Source: Zopfochytrium polystomum (Eukaryota; Chytridiomycota; Chytridiomycetes; Chytridiales; Chytridiaceae). From it: a stretch of DNA of 64,000 nt. A program made the translations under genes and the position numbers. Shown one piece after another: positions 1 through 11,864 of this stretch. The notes beneath the pieces were generated by a model that saw only the letters and a program-made list of their open reading frames with translations, made no database searches and was not told the DNA's origin. Each line of letters begins with the position of its first letter. The stretch's first letter is position 1. Where the stretch lies: contig JAIVFJ010000001.1 in assembly GCA_025765615.1 (NCBI GenBank), forward strand, positions 558,001-622,000, in the 5' to 3' direction.

Positions 1-2804
1 CCAAAATTGTTTCTGATATTCTTCGCTGGTCTGCAAGATCTTCGGTTGATGTTTGCAGCAACACTATGTCGAACGAGGCGAGGAATCGGAAGATTTGAGG
101 AACTCTTTCGGTCATTTCAGCTAATCGAGTTCCTTTGAGGCTACCGATCTTGAACGTGACAAGATCCAGCTTTTCCCCACCTTTTGCTTTGTTAGCCTCA
201 TTTACAGAAATACTTCCTACCTTTTTCAATTACATAGCTTACAGGAAGAAAACCTCCACCGACATCAATTGCACAAGCTTCATGTCGGGCAGAAATACGG
301 TCTTCAGCAAGCAGTCCGCCAACAGCTTTTCGAAATGTCTTGGAGTATTCATAGACAGAATCGCAAATATTTGGGTGCGAAGCGTTTGGAGGAGCAGGCG
401 TCAAGCATTCTTCAGCATCAACATAGTTTCGGGCAACTGGTGAAAATCGGCGTGGAGAGGAATGTGTTGCAGGTGGGACTGTTGGAGTCCAGATGTACGA
501 AGAGACTGGTACGGAGCTGGACGGAAACCACATCCTGCATGGTTTTTTGGGACATTTAATGAGATTTACGGTTCAAAGTGACCTACCAATCGTCAAGATG
601 GTGTCCTCGAACTTCTTCTAGAAGCTTTGAAAGATCCTCATCGAATACTCCACCGACAATGATTGGAAGTCCGTATCGTGTTCGCACCTGGTCCATGATA
701 AAAAGAAGAAGCAATAGCTCTGCCCTATGAGTCATGACATATCTTGGTCGCCAATTTGTATTTATGATGACAAGCTAATGATGCAGCGTATTGGTTTCGG
801 AAATGACATTACTTTAATTGCGTCTGCAGCAGAAATTCAAACCTTTTGCTTCGTTTTTTTCGATGTAATAAGGTTCACAGACGGTAGCTCTACATTGGCT
901 CCGGCGAAAGCTTCAAGAATACTCCTACGCTGTGCGGCAACCTCCGGTGTGACAGATTCTTCTGAAAGGATAGTCTCTTCAAAGCATGGTTGAACATCGA
1001 ATAGATCGTTTCGATACCCCAACCGAGTGGATGAGTGTAGGAAAATGTGCGAGAAGCGCGAATTTGAGCACGTTTCGGTGAGGGATAGGCGTGCCTTAAA
1101 TGCGGTCGGAAGGTTCATGGTCTCAAACGTCAGGTACCTTGCAGATTGAAGTAGGAGAAAGACCGCCTGCGGGAATAGGAAAGCCAAACGCTCACGAACA
1201 TATGGCGACATCTCAGATGTGCCAAGAAGATTCACTGAAGCCACTACAATGCAGTTTGGTCAGTTACAGAGGGCTCCGCTGCATTCAACAGCCCACCGTG
1301 GAAACGAATATCTATGTCGAACTCGAAAGTCATGATTTCAATGACCTCCGCTCTAAACAGGTCCGATAAAGTATTCGATGACGGTTGGCGGATATTCACA
1401 GAACGAGAGGTGGTCTGCGCCAACGATGACTGTGCCACAGCAGTGACAAAACCGCAAACAAGGGGCTTTGTCAACAAAGTCGTAAGAGTCGCATTCCCTG
1501 TTTGGCGGATCAGTTTTTTTTGTGAACCTTTTCTGGTTTTTGTTTAACGAACCGTAAGTAGCATTTAAAGTAAACTGCAGCCATCCAAGGAAGTTGCGAA
1601 CGACAGGCAGTGTGACGGTTGCCACTTTTCCATCAACAGAGACTTTGGTTGAAATGGTTGTAATATCGATGGACTGTTTGGAGTCGATCGCACCAGAGAT
1701 GACTAATAATTGTTGCCCAGGTGCGAATGACGAGAGAGGCGCAAGGCGGTGTTTGATCTGTCCCAAAAAGCCCTTCGCTTCTGGAATCGAAACAGTCGCA
1801 TTTTCTAATGAAATATTGAACTGAAGCGTTGTTCCAATCAAGCATCTGTTGAGCTAAGCCTCAGCTTAAGTTGAGCAAACCATTGGTACTCTCACCGCTC
1901 AAAGTATGACGCTTGAACTGAATCTGGTCGCACTATTTCCACAGCAGCAACAGTTCCATCCTTGTCACCTTGGCTGGTACTGGTAGGTGTTCCTGCTACG
2001 GGGCCTTGTGGCACTTCTCGGGCAAGAGAGTCCAAGTACGACGCGACAGTTCCCCCCTGTCCGCCCAGCAGTGCACCCTTCACGCAAGGCCCGCTGTTGC
2101 TTCCGACATCGACAGACCGGAACAAGCGGTCGTATGAAATATCAGCGACCACGGCGCACGCCAAGCAAACCTCAGAAATGGCCTTGATTGCTACGTCGTC
2201 AATTTGGGTTTGTAACTTGGGATTCGATAAAGCCAGTTTCAATGCAAGGTTGATTAAATCGAACGGCGAGTTAACATTTGGACCTTCGGCATTCAGAACA
2301 GGGACAAAGACTGGGCTTTGGATCATTGACAATGGCAAGGCGTTCCACTGCGCACAGGTGAAAGTTGAGAATGTCGAACGCCAAGTGCCATCGAGGGCGG
2401 CGCTATCGTTTTTGAAATTGGCCATAAATATCTCGGAGAAAGATGGCCAATCATCTGACCGCTCTTCATCTGTGGAAGAGGGCGTTAAGGAAATCCTTAA
2501 AAAGGGTTGCCTCGTTACCAAGCATGAAATGCTCGAAGGCTTCACGAAACATCTCCCAATTGAAACCAGAAAAATGCTCTCCGCACTTTCCCATCGACTC
2601 ATCCAAGGGCGGCAGGAGATCCATGACCGATTTTAACCCGGTGTAGCACTTCGCGGGGACGTCGGCGGTCATAATGGCTACTTGGTCGTCACTCCAAATC
2701 GGACTCTTGTCGAGAACAATCGGGTTCACCATGGACCATGTCGAGAATGGCGGCGTTTCGGTCGAAGTGAGTGATGGGGTTCCAAAGAAGTGGTTGACAG
2801 TCAT
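1..2804 (-). CDS. Unrecognised large multi-exon protein, 3' part outside the window
   Basis: The gene reads leftwards from an ATG at 2804 and runs off the left edge. Coding segments in different frames join through short canonical introns: 2470-2518 (49 nt, GTAACG to CACAG), 1846-1895 (50 nt) and one of about 58 nt ending near 1485. After splicing, the frames connect without stops to about 1250, then continue through 837-1244 and 198-533, whose joins I did not resolve. The protein is not low in complexity. It has helical stretches such as LINLALKLALSNPKL and a serine/threonine-rich patch near 2000. No domain, signal peptide or membrane segment is recognised, so no function is proposed. It is closely followed upstream by another minus-strand gene (2921-3700). 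The start is the first ATG of the first open segment and is not certain. Confidence 0.6.
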
Positions 2805-2920
2805 GAGATGAAGTGCAGTGCATTCACTTAAAGGAGAGGGACTAAATATTGCAATTCGAGTTGGCGCAATAGTCTGTCCGGCAAGATATTAATGACAAGA
2901 TATTAATGAGTTTTTAGAGG

Positions 2921-3700
2921 TCAGAGAAAGTTTCCAGGTCCCACATCTTCTCCAGAGGCCCACTTGTCTGAAATTCGAGCGACACCGTCACGGCAAGTTC
3001 GTTGGCAGGAACGGAATCCCTCCCCAGCCACCCAGGACGTTCCGAACTTGAGGGGTGAAGACGCAGAGGACGCCAATAGGTCAGTCTCTGTGCACCCGCT
3101 GACGTCGATGTGAATTCTTCGAGTTGGTATTCCGGCGCACGCGCTCACTTCAAATGCCACGACAATTGAGGAAGGCTCAACCGCATCTGCAATATCAGCA
3201 AGGGCATCCAACACGAGCACGCCGCTGCTCCCAAGAATGGTCGAGGCCCTCTCTTCGATTGCATTGTAGCGGAAGAGCGACGGGTCGGCGGCCTTTTGTG
3301 CGGAGAGAGAACGGATGTCCCTAACAATCTGGTCGAAAAGAGTGTGTTGAGACGACGGTACGAAAGGCACTTGTTTTCGGGGCGATGGCGGATCTTGTGA
3401 CAACGACGAGACTGGCAGCAGCGCGGCTCTCAGCTTGCTGAATGTCGACGGTGTCCACGATGTCTCGTCCAGGAGAATATCCGCCCAACGCTCAAGTTCC
3501 CCGCGCGAAAGCCAGTTGGATGTGAGGTTTGTGGACCAAACGGGCGAGTCCAGATCGATCACGAGAGAAGGTATCGCCGGTGTGAATCCGGCAAACGCGT
3601 GCGTGGAGAAGATTGCGCAAAGCAGGACGGCCAGGAGCCAACGCGAGCCGGGTCTCGCGGCAGATGCTGGAGATTGGCGCGGGGCTTTTGGTGATGACAT
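2921..3700 (-). CDS. Hypothetical secreted or signal-anchored protein
   Basis: A single-exon reading frame of about 259 residues. I chose the ATG at 3700 because it gives a typical N-terminal signal: a polar, basic start (SSPKAPRQSP...RPGSR) followed by the hydrophobic run WLLAVLLCAIFSTHAFA, with a plausible signal peptidase site after AFA. An in-frame GTG further upstream (3835) would bury this segment. The rest is soluble, with several cysteines in the C-terminal third (SACAGIP, SGCTE, SCQRTC), compatible with an extracytoplasmic disulphide-bonded protein. I do not recognise a family. It lies between the RasGEF and the unrecognised multi-exon gene, all on the minus strand. Confidence 0.55.
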   Translation of the reverse strand: MSSPKAPRQSPASAARPGSRWLLAVLLCAIFSTHAFAGFTPAIPSLVIDLDSPVWSTNLTSNWLSRGELERWADILLDETSWTPSTFSKLRAALLPVSSLSQDPPSPRKQVPFVPSSQHTLFDQIVRDIRSLSAQKAADPSLFRYNAIEERASTILGSSGVLVLDALADIADAVEPSSIVVAFEVSACAGIPTRRIHIDVSGCTETDLLASSASSPLKFGTSWVAGEGFRSCQRTCRDGVARISDKWASGEDVGPGNFL

Positions 3701-4296
3701 GTCCTCGCAAAATCGTTGGCTGATGGTCGCCGAACAGCCCACCAAACTCAAAGCCTCCTCTTTCAGTTTGGTGGAGTTGCTTTTTGTCTGCTCTGCCACC
3801 GGGAGGGCATCTTCTTTCTCATGCAGAATGATCACGCCCCTTTCCGAGGCAAACCCTTGATCCTTGGGCGACAGAAACTTTGTAGCTTACAGCTTTTCGG
3901 CCTTTTCGGTTTTATTTTCCGCATAAAGGCAGACAGACAACCATGAGCTGAACACGCCGCTGCGTTGATTAACAGCCATTCTCGATGAGGCGGCGGAAGG
4001 GAGCGACAAGAGGAAAATCCCAGCTGGAAACCAAATACATTCATCCGCCTTTGGCGACTGACATAGATAAAAACGAGCAAAAGGATGAAACGAACGCCGA
4101 TGAAAATGGATAGCTATGCAAAAGCGCGCAGAGAGGAAAAAGAGAAAGCGTGAAGAAAAAAAAAGTAAAAGGATTAAGTTCAGTAGTACGAACAACATAA
4201 GGCACGATTTTCCAGGACAGTCGGTATGGTGATAAAAGAAAACAGCGGGGAAAACAGAAAGTGGAAAATGAAAAGCAGTCTCCCAGCTTGAAACGG

Positions 4297-7200
4297 TCAG
4301 CCTTTCTTCAACGAAAACCATCCGCGGTCGGGCTTCTTCCCCGAGACGTTGGGTACCTCCAGAGTCACAGCCCGCATTGACTGTGGAGTGGGCGCCGTCC
4401 CTCCTACACCGGGAAGGAACAACGCATCCGCGCTCCGCATCCTCCCGCTGTCCTTTGCCAATGCCCCATCGTGAGGATTCGGGCGAGGCCCCGGGGCGGG
4501 CGATACGGACACCCTGTGGCCCAGACCGAGCGGGCCCTTCTTCGCAGGCTCGACCGCGAGCGACATTTGAAACTGCTCGCCCTGCCGTGCGGAGAAGCGA
4601 TCCACCCGCCGGAAACCCACCGGTCCCGCCAGCCGTTCCGCCGTGACCCGGGTCCACGTCCGCCATGTCCTCGGCGAGGACGCGCAGGATTCCCAAATCG
4701 ATCGGCCACGGGTACGACGCGAGATCTTGCTGGTCGCAGAGCGGAGCCGTCCTACCACCCGCAACTGCAGCCGCCCCATCCGCTCGCTCGGCGCCAACGA
4801 GGCTGCCTTCTTCAGCGATTGGAGAGAGCTCGGCGGTGCGGCGGAAACTCCTGCTCCTGCCGACGACCGCATCCAATGGCACTGCCCACGGTGACCACTC
4901 TGGAGGAATGCCTCCGCCGCCAGCCGCGCCTGCTCCGCCGAGCGGAGCGACCGACTGCGATATTACTTTCGGTCGTCGCTGGAACTGCAGGGCCTGGTCC
5001 ACGATCCCGCTCACCCACCAAGACCGGTCGAACGACAGCACGGGGTTCCGACTTTGGCTGTCTACCTCGTCATGACCGTCAGATGGCGCGGGTGCTATGA
5101 TCTTGTGCACTTCGCAAAGCGAAACAATCTCTCGGAGGTATATGCCGAACCAGGGTACTGCGAAGCGATGGAGAGGGCTTTTGCCCGCAGACGCAGAGTT
5201 GCGGGTGGCAGCGATATTGGCGAGAAGCGATCGGAGAACTCGAAAATTCGAATACGGAGAGAACAGCAAGGAGAGAGATTGCAGAAGGCGAAGAGAGGAG
5301 GCAGGTACTTGTGCCCACGTCCGCGTCAGACGGTGCAACGACGCCGAGTTGAGGGACGCCGTAATCGCATTGGCAGCGTTTAAATTGAGGTGCTCGAGAC
5401 AACACTGTTCAAGTGAAACAAAAAGTCAGCATTCCCATAGTGAAACGAAAACACTTACGTTGGCAACCTTAATCCAATGTACCAGTATCTCTGCGCGTGC
5501 AGCTGGGGTGTCGCAGCTCATGGTCGCCGTTGTGACCAGGTCCACAACAAAGTTGAAGCGGGCATTCAGAGCCGAAACGCCGCCCGACTTTGGCTGAGAC
5601 TCTACACCGCTACTTGAAGCAGCGGCCAATCACTTCCTGAGGTGTAATTGTCAAGTATATGGCGCGGTCAATGGCAACAAGATGCTGAGCGACGGCAAGG
5701 GGGGTGATCATGCGGAGGAGGCGGGGTGGTTTGGTCGTAGGTGAGCGTTTCAAGTCGAATAGGGGATGCGGGCTTAATGGTGGGGAAGTCGTGACGAAGG
5801 ATGGAGAGGGAGGTGGACTTGAAAGTGAAGTGGTCCGCGCCGGCAGCGGTCCTGGCGTTCGTGCTATTGCGAGATGTTGCTTGCGCTGGAAACGGATGCC
5901 GGGTGAGACAGGAGCAAGAAGGATTTGCAGTTCAAACCAGGACGTACTGATATTTCTCGCCAAGCCTTTCGCACTCTCCCGACCTCAGCCTCCAACCTTT
6001 GCTTTCCCGCCGCGAAAGCTTCGCTCACATCACCGTTTTGATGAACAGGCAAGTCCGTCAATTCAACACGCTGCAGCAGCATCCTCGAACTTTCCAGCTC
6101 AACACCAGCACTTGCTCACGAAGGGTGGGGCCAGCGCACATTTCGAGGAGAAGTCTAATTACGCCAAACGCTGAAATGCGAACGGGAAGAGTGACAAATG
6201 CGTGGTAGTCGTTGAGGAGGCGAGCCGGAAGGTTCGACGGAACTGCAACGGTCGAAACCAGTCGTTCCACGAGCTGGTCAAAGAGTACGCTAGGCGTCGT
6301 GAACATTGTGAATGTTTGCATAAAAGCGTGTGTGAAAGATGGATCTGAAACAGGAGGCCACTCAGATCACGCCAGGTCAGCAAAGATTAAGCACTTGCCG
6401 TTAAAGTAAAAGGTGGTCATTCGTGCCACAAACATCGGCAGGGTACCACTACGGACAACTTTTCCGTCAGAGGCTGGAATTCCTTTTGCGAGTCTCCGTT
6501 GTAAAGGGCTATCATTCTTCAAACCACCGAACGAGAGATCCCGTGCTGGATCATCGGGGAGAAACGGTCGCAATTCCTCGGGGATGAAATCCTCATGGAG
6601 AGAAGAAAATATTTCTTTAGACCAAACAGCTCAATCATTTGCATCAAGTAAACTCACGAAAGTAGATTCGCTGTATGGCAGTCCGCTGTCCGATACAGTT
6701 GGTGACCCAACGAGCGTTGATTCCATGGTCAGTGGTGACTGCAAGCTCAGCCTCCGGTTATCCAAATTTCCAAGCTCCTGCGTCAATAGACTTGACGGCA
6801 CGGGAGACGCCGCCACTGGTCGTACATTCGCATCTTCCAGCGCCTGTTCAACAACCTTCAGCAACGTCTTCACCGAGTCAACTGCTTCAAAACAGGAGGC
6901 TGCAATATCCCGACGTGGCCCTGTATCGACCACTTGAACCAACCGGCTTATGTCGCCAGACCTGGAGAGCGTTTCGTCCACGAATGGAGCCGACGTCACA
7001 GAGCTGGTCCTAACCACTGATTCGCGTGGTCGCCCAATGGAACGCACTGATTTCACGACATTTTCCATCTCTGCGCTGACGGCAACCGCCTCAATATTAC
7101 CCAAAATCGAGTCGACTGTTTGAAGCAGTGCCTGAGCGGCTGACATACACGCTTCGAGGTCTGCGACGGAGACTAACTCGGATGCGTCAACAGGCTGTGA

Positions 7201-8935
7201 TTCGGCCGTCGAAGTAACTGCGGCGTGGAATACGGCTTGGATTGCGGCAACAAATGTGCGAGTTCGAAGATGGAGGGCGATGCGATGGTGAGCTGAGTAA
7301 GAAGGGTGATCCTTGTGATGAGTGAACGATTTGCGAGCTCGTGAGGAGAGTGACTTCAGCAAGTTTGTCCACGCGTCCATGAGAGTTTTGGCTGTTGGCG
7401 TGGCGTCGGTCAAACATGATTTCGGAGAGTAGGGAGTCGAAAGAGCCGCGACGACGAATCTTTTTCGACTTTCCCGGAGTTGAAGCTGCCATTCGCTCCG
7501 GGGAAATCGCCGTGCTGAAATCTGCAGGCAGCGTGGTGGGAATGTGTGAGAGTCGGTGGCTCGCCAACTTCACTGGCTTCCCAAACAGCTTAATACGAGG
7601 TACTGGGGAAGGGACGGACGGTGCGTTTCTGTCCACCTCCGAGGACAGCCACTCTGGATCACGCGTTCCGGGGGTTGCCGATTGGGCTCGTACCGGTGGC
7701 CCCTCCACTGACTGGCTTCCAGTTCCGGTAGTGTCCTCGACTATGTGGGAGAGGCTGAGTAGTGACTCTGTCCAACGGCGAACGGCCTGAGCTCGCACTG
7801 CTGGATTTTGGTCCTCTTTTGAACCTAGTGGCTGAGGAAATAGGTTGGTGGGGAAAATTCTAGGTCTAAGACTCAGGCAACGTACCATTCCACTTTCGAC
7901 AATAAGGGCGGCCATGTCCAAAGCGAGCGAAATAGCTTCGTTGCCTGCGAATTCAAAAAGCTGTGTGGCAGACTCAATCGATATGTCCAGTTCTGGCAAA
8001 TAAGGATCGTCTCGTGTCACGCGATCGAATGCTTGCAAAACAGCCTCACATTTCACGAGAATGTCGGAGGTTAGGGAAAGATATGTGTGGACAGGAGCGC
8101 TGGGTGTGAGGTTTGATTTCGTGATGATGAAAGTGCGCGCCGATCTCGCCATCGACCGCACCGTCTCCATGGTAATCGATGCCAACAAGTCAAGCTCCCT
8201 GCGATTGTTAGCCTCGAGTGCTCGTAATTCTCTGATTGCAGTAGCCCATAGCTGAGAGCAGAGCTGATCGACTTCCACAACGGTTTTTGCGAGACGGTCC
8301 CTCAGTTCAGAGTTTGTCTCGAGGATACCATCGCGGCTGGCTGCCAGAAGTTCCTTGGCTGCAGGAAGGAACAAGTCTTTCACGCGATCTACTGACAGCA
8401 GAAGAGAGGACGCGCCTGGAAGCACTCCCTCTGCCGCATTGAGCAGAACCAAGGACCTCGACAGGGAAGAGGAGGCGAGGCGCAATGCGTGGATTGGATC
8501 GATTTCACGGATGGAAGGAGCAGCGAATAATGACACCGAGTCTGATGCAATGGAGTACTGGCGGTGGGCAGCCTGCACTCGCAGGGTGTGGTGAGGAGAA
8601 GTCGAATAGAGATTTAATATCTCCAAGCTGTCGGAGGAGTCGCGATCGCTGTCACCATCGCCGTCACCACTCTCATCGGATCCCAGCAATGTGCTTGTTG
8701 GGGGTGGCGACGCCGATCTGTCATTATCGTTGTCGTCCCAGTTGTTGTTGCTGTTGTTGTTGGCATTGGTGTTGCTGCTGATGGTGATGTTTCCGACCGT
8801 TGCGGCCGACGACGACGACGCCGGTCTGAGGGCGGCGGCGAGCAGCGACAGAGCCTCTGCAGCAGCCGACGACAGGTCGGATGAAGAGACCAGCAGCTTC
8901 GAAAGAACGAGGGGGTGCACAGTGGTCGACCTCAT
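4297..8935 (-). CDS. Ras guanine-nucleotide exchange factor (REM + RasGEF/Cdc25 domains)
   Basis: RasGEF proteins activate Ras-type GTPases at membranes by releasing GDP. The N-terminal half (about 8935-6660) is a long Ser-rich and helical region with no recognised domain. The REM domain follows (GTLPMFVARM; then FTTPSVLFDQLVERL near 6300), then a Ser/Pro-rich linker, then the catalytic domain: ITPLAVAQHLVAID (about 5700), LNARFNFVV, NAANAITASLNSASLHRLTR (about 5380), PWFGIYLREI, FDRSWWVSGIVDQALQFQ (about 5000) and the closing FQMSLAVEP (about 4590). Introns seen: 7832-7885, 7522-7573, 6592-6657, 6345-6398 (GC-AG), 6090-6139, 5886-5947, 5405-5459 and 4582-4657. Near 5610 the frames meet at an in-frame TAG; either a 40-46 nt intron or one extra base explains it. 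No SH3 domain, unlike yeast Cdc25. The start at 8935 avoids a TG-repeat 5' extension. Confidence 0.85.
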
Positions 8936-9003
8936 GTCGGCCTGCAAGCAGACGAGGAGCGCAAGTATGCGGGGTTGCCGGTTGGGACGAAATTTGCTCT
9001 GTG

Positions 9004-9049
9004 TTGTGTGTGTGTGTGTGTGTGGTGTGTGTGTGTGAGTGTGGTGTGG
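9004..9049. repeat. (TG)n microsatellite
   Basis: A nearly pure TG dinucleotide tract just upstream of the RasGEF start codon, so probably in its 5' UTR or promoter. Confidence 0.9.
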
Positions 9050-10015
9050 AATCAAGGGAGGGAGATTCAATCCATATCTGTCAACGAAGCGGAGGCAGAC
9101 CGACCCACAGACAATGAGACAGAGGCAGTAACGAAAGAAAAAAAAACCACGCAAAAAAGAAACGGAGATCGAAATGAAATGAAAAAACTTCTGTACTTAT
9201 TGTGGCGTCCAACGTTGAAGACAAAAAACTCCCAATTCGAAAGAGAAAACGAAAAAACAACAAAACAACGGCCTGTCTGTGCTGTGCTGCGCATGGGGGC
9301 TTGCCGAGTCGTGTCTCCTCGCTGGCAGGGTTGGTGGTGTTTGTTGCTGTTGCTGGGTACGGGCGCTATCTCGGTCTCCCGTGCACTCCCGATGACTCCC
9401 CGTTCTAATGAATCCATCCACCAACCAACACATAACAGCACCCCTCTCCCTCTCCGAGTCTGAGATTTAAAGAGAAGACTTCGTGGGTTTCCGGGTTGAT
9501 GTGCCGGATTGTTGTCCGTTATTTCGTTGCTAGTCAGAGTCAGATGCCAAAGCATTGAAATGCATAATACTGAAGCCAGAGATTCCAGTCTTTCATAGAC
9601 AATAATTGAAATGACTGGTCCTCAGGTCGGCGGAACGCGCCGACCGAGACCCACCAACTGTACTCTCACGTTCGCAACTAACTGATCATGAAAATGCGTG
9701 AACGAAACGACTTACAATGAAATTGGAACTGTACTTTTGTTAGTCAAGTGGCGCTTTCGAGCGACCTTGAAACTTCTGTTTTGGTTGGGTACAACTTGCC
9801 GATACGCGATTGAAGTGTTGAAGAGCACATACAGTCTGTGTCGGTCATCGTGTTCACCGTTGGATCTTTCACAATCGCCTGAAGGGGTGATTTGCTTCTG
9901 ATTCTGCTGCTGATTCCTCTTTTTCTTGTCACCGATTGCATGCGCCTCCATAAAGGACAGAAAACATTGGACAACTCGCGCTCCAACGAGTGCCCCCAAC
10001 TCGTCTCCGAATCTG

Positions 10016-11864
10016 ATGGCAGCGTCCTTCGGTCGCCCGGCGAGGAAGCTCTTTCCCATTGCGAATGAGTGCGTGCTTGGCAAGCGCGACGTGCAATCTC
10101 ACTCATTCTCCTATCCCCACAGCTACATCTCGCTGAACAACGGCTCCTACGGGCTGGCCCCGATTCAGGTCATCCAATCCCGCCAGGCCTGGTCCGCCCG
10201 CATTGACTCGAACCCCGATCTCTTCATCAAGTTTGAGCTGAACGCGAACCTGGACGCAGCGCTCGCGTCGGTCGCAGGTCCGATCTTTGGACAGGCGTCC
10301 GTCGACAACCTCGTCTTTGTCAACAACTCCTCCACCGCGACGACCGCCGTGCTCAACAGCCTCCGCGTCAAGCGGCTCGCCGAGGGAAAGAAATCGGCTG
10401 CGGCCGTCGCCGCTGAGGGAGGAAGGAGGCCCAAGGTGCTCCATCTGTCGACAGGCTACTCGTTTGTCGCGATTGAAATCGCGTACGTTTGCGCTGCGGA
10501 TGGATTTGAGCCGTTGACAGTCGTGATTCAGCATCCGATTGCGCCGGCGGAGATGGTGGCCAAAGTGGAGGCGGCCATCTTAGCGGAACAGCAGGCTGGC
10601 GGGGAAGTCGCCATAGCAGTGATTCGACGCTATTGCGGTAAAACCTCCCTCTCGTTAGACGCCCACTTTTCTGTTTCTTCATCACTCCGTTTTTGGGTTC
10701 TGATCTGCTTTCGCTGTACGCGAACTAGTCGGCGCCTGGTGTGGTCCAACCCTTCCGGGAAATAACAGCGGCCTGCCGACGGCTCAATGTCCCCATCTTT
10801 GTCGATGGCGCGCACGCCGCAGGCCAGATCCCACTTACCGATCTTTCCGACGTCGACCCGGACGGCTTCGTCACCAACTTGCACAAGTGGCTGCACGCCC
10901 CGCGCGGCTGCGCGGTCCTCTACCTCTCCAAACGGCTGCAGCCATACGTGGCGGGCCCAACCATCACCCGCGTGCCCACAGCGCTCGAACCGACGGCCCC
11001 AAACGTCCCCGCGCAACCCCCCATCGCCTACCCGTCGTGGCGCAACGCGTTCATGTGGCCCGGCACCCAGGACTTTACCGCGTTCCTCTGCGTTCCCGCC
11101 GCGGTGGAGTTTCGCAAGCAGCTCGGCGGCGAGGACGCCGTCATGCGATACTGCCACTCGCTGGCCATCGAGGGCGGGCGCAAGGTCGCCGCCATCTGGG
11201 GCACCGAAGTGCTTGGTGAGCGCCTCGGCCTCGACGACGTTCTCCACGCGTCCTATGGTGTGCGTCAAGGTTCCCGAGGGGGTGCCGGAAGCGGTCGTCA
11301 AGACAGCGCAGGAGACACTCATGAGAGAGTTCATGGCGGCTGCCCAGTTGTTCCAGCACTGGGGTGGAGTGGTGGGTCCGTTTGTCTGCGCAGGTGAGAA
11401 CGTCTGTCTGTCTTTGTAGTCATCCCGTAGGGGTGGAGAGGTGGCGTGCGAGAGAGGCGAGGGAGAGTGATCGCATTGCGATTGAGTCACACGGTGGATG
11501 GGGTGTGAGTGTGGGGGGGGGAGGGGGAAAAGGAACGAGAGGGGTTCAAAGAGAAGAGGAAGAAAGATGATTGGAGAACGTGCGTGCGGGGTAGTCGATG
11601 TGGGGAGGGATTGTGGCGGTGCTCACATGAACTCTGGTTCCATTGCCGTTTTGGTTGGTGTAAACCTCCCCTTATCGCCAACAATATCCACCAACCACAT
11701 CCCCCCCTCCTTTCCCTCCCCGTCATGCGTTTCGCACGCGCCATCAGGTCTACAACGATGTATCCGACTTTGAATATGTGGCCCATGCGTTGAAAGCAAT
11801 ATTCACAGGCCAAGACCTCGGAGCGGCACGGGTGGCATTGAGGAAGCTGAAGTCGAACTTGTGA
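10016..11864 (+). CDS. Class V PLP-dependent aminotransferase (isopenicillin-N-epimerase / cysteine-desulfurase-like)
   Basis: Fold-type I PLP enzyme of the aminotransferase class V group; the substrate cannot be read from sequence. Family landmarks in order: SYISLNNGSYGLAP near the N-terminus, the VNNSSTATTAVLNSL cofactor region, SAPGVVQPFREI, the PLP-aspartate motif PIFVDGAHAAGQ, the Schiff-base lysine in GFVTNLHKWLHAPRG, WPGTQDFTAFLCVPAAVEF, MVCVKVPEG and VYNDVSDFEYVAHALKAI before the stop at 11862-11864. Introns: about 10638-10728 and a long one from 11392 to about 11749; its exact 3' boundary is unsure. Two single extra bases interrupt the frame, near 10625 (before the SAPG motif) and at 11251-11254 (before MVCVKVP). 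With no nonsense codons otherwise, assembly error is likelier than decay. The start is the ATG giving the shortest N-terminus. Confidence 0.8.

Noticed and set aside
2466..2520. Apparent +1 break in the first gene
   Set aside because: A 49-nt GT-AG intron (2470-2518) with a pyrimidine-rich 3' end explains it.
3887..4296. Continuation of the RasGEF reading frame past its stop into a hydrophobic Phe/Leu-rich tail
   Set aside because: A 76-nt intron at 4582-4657 moves the frame to the one carrying FQMSLAVEP, which stops at 4297; the other tail is translated UTR.
7390..7440. Apparent frameshift in the RasGEF N-terminal region
   Set aside because: A canonical 52-nt intron at 7522-7573 (GTGAAG to CTGCAG) restores the frame, so no indel is needed here.
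8936..9154. N-terminal extension of the RasGEF through the TG repeat
   Set aside because: It lacks an upstream ATG (GTG/TTG-type start only) and encodes a His/Thr dipeptide repeat from the microsatellite.
10103..11490. Minus-strand open frames under the aminotransferase
   Set aside because: Shadows of the GC-rich coding strand; the plus strand carries the family motifs.
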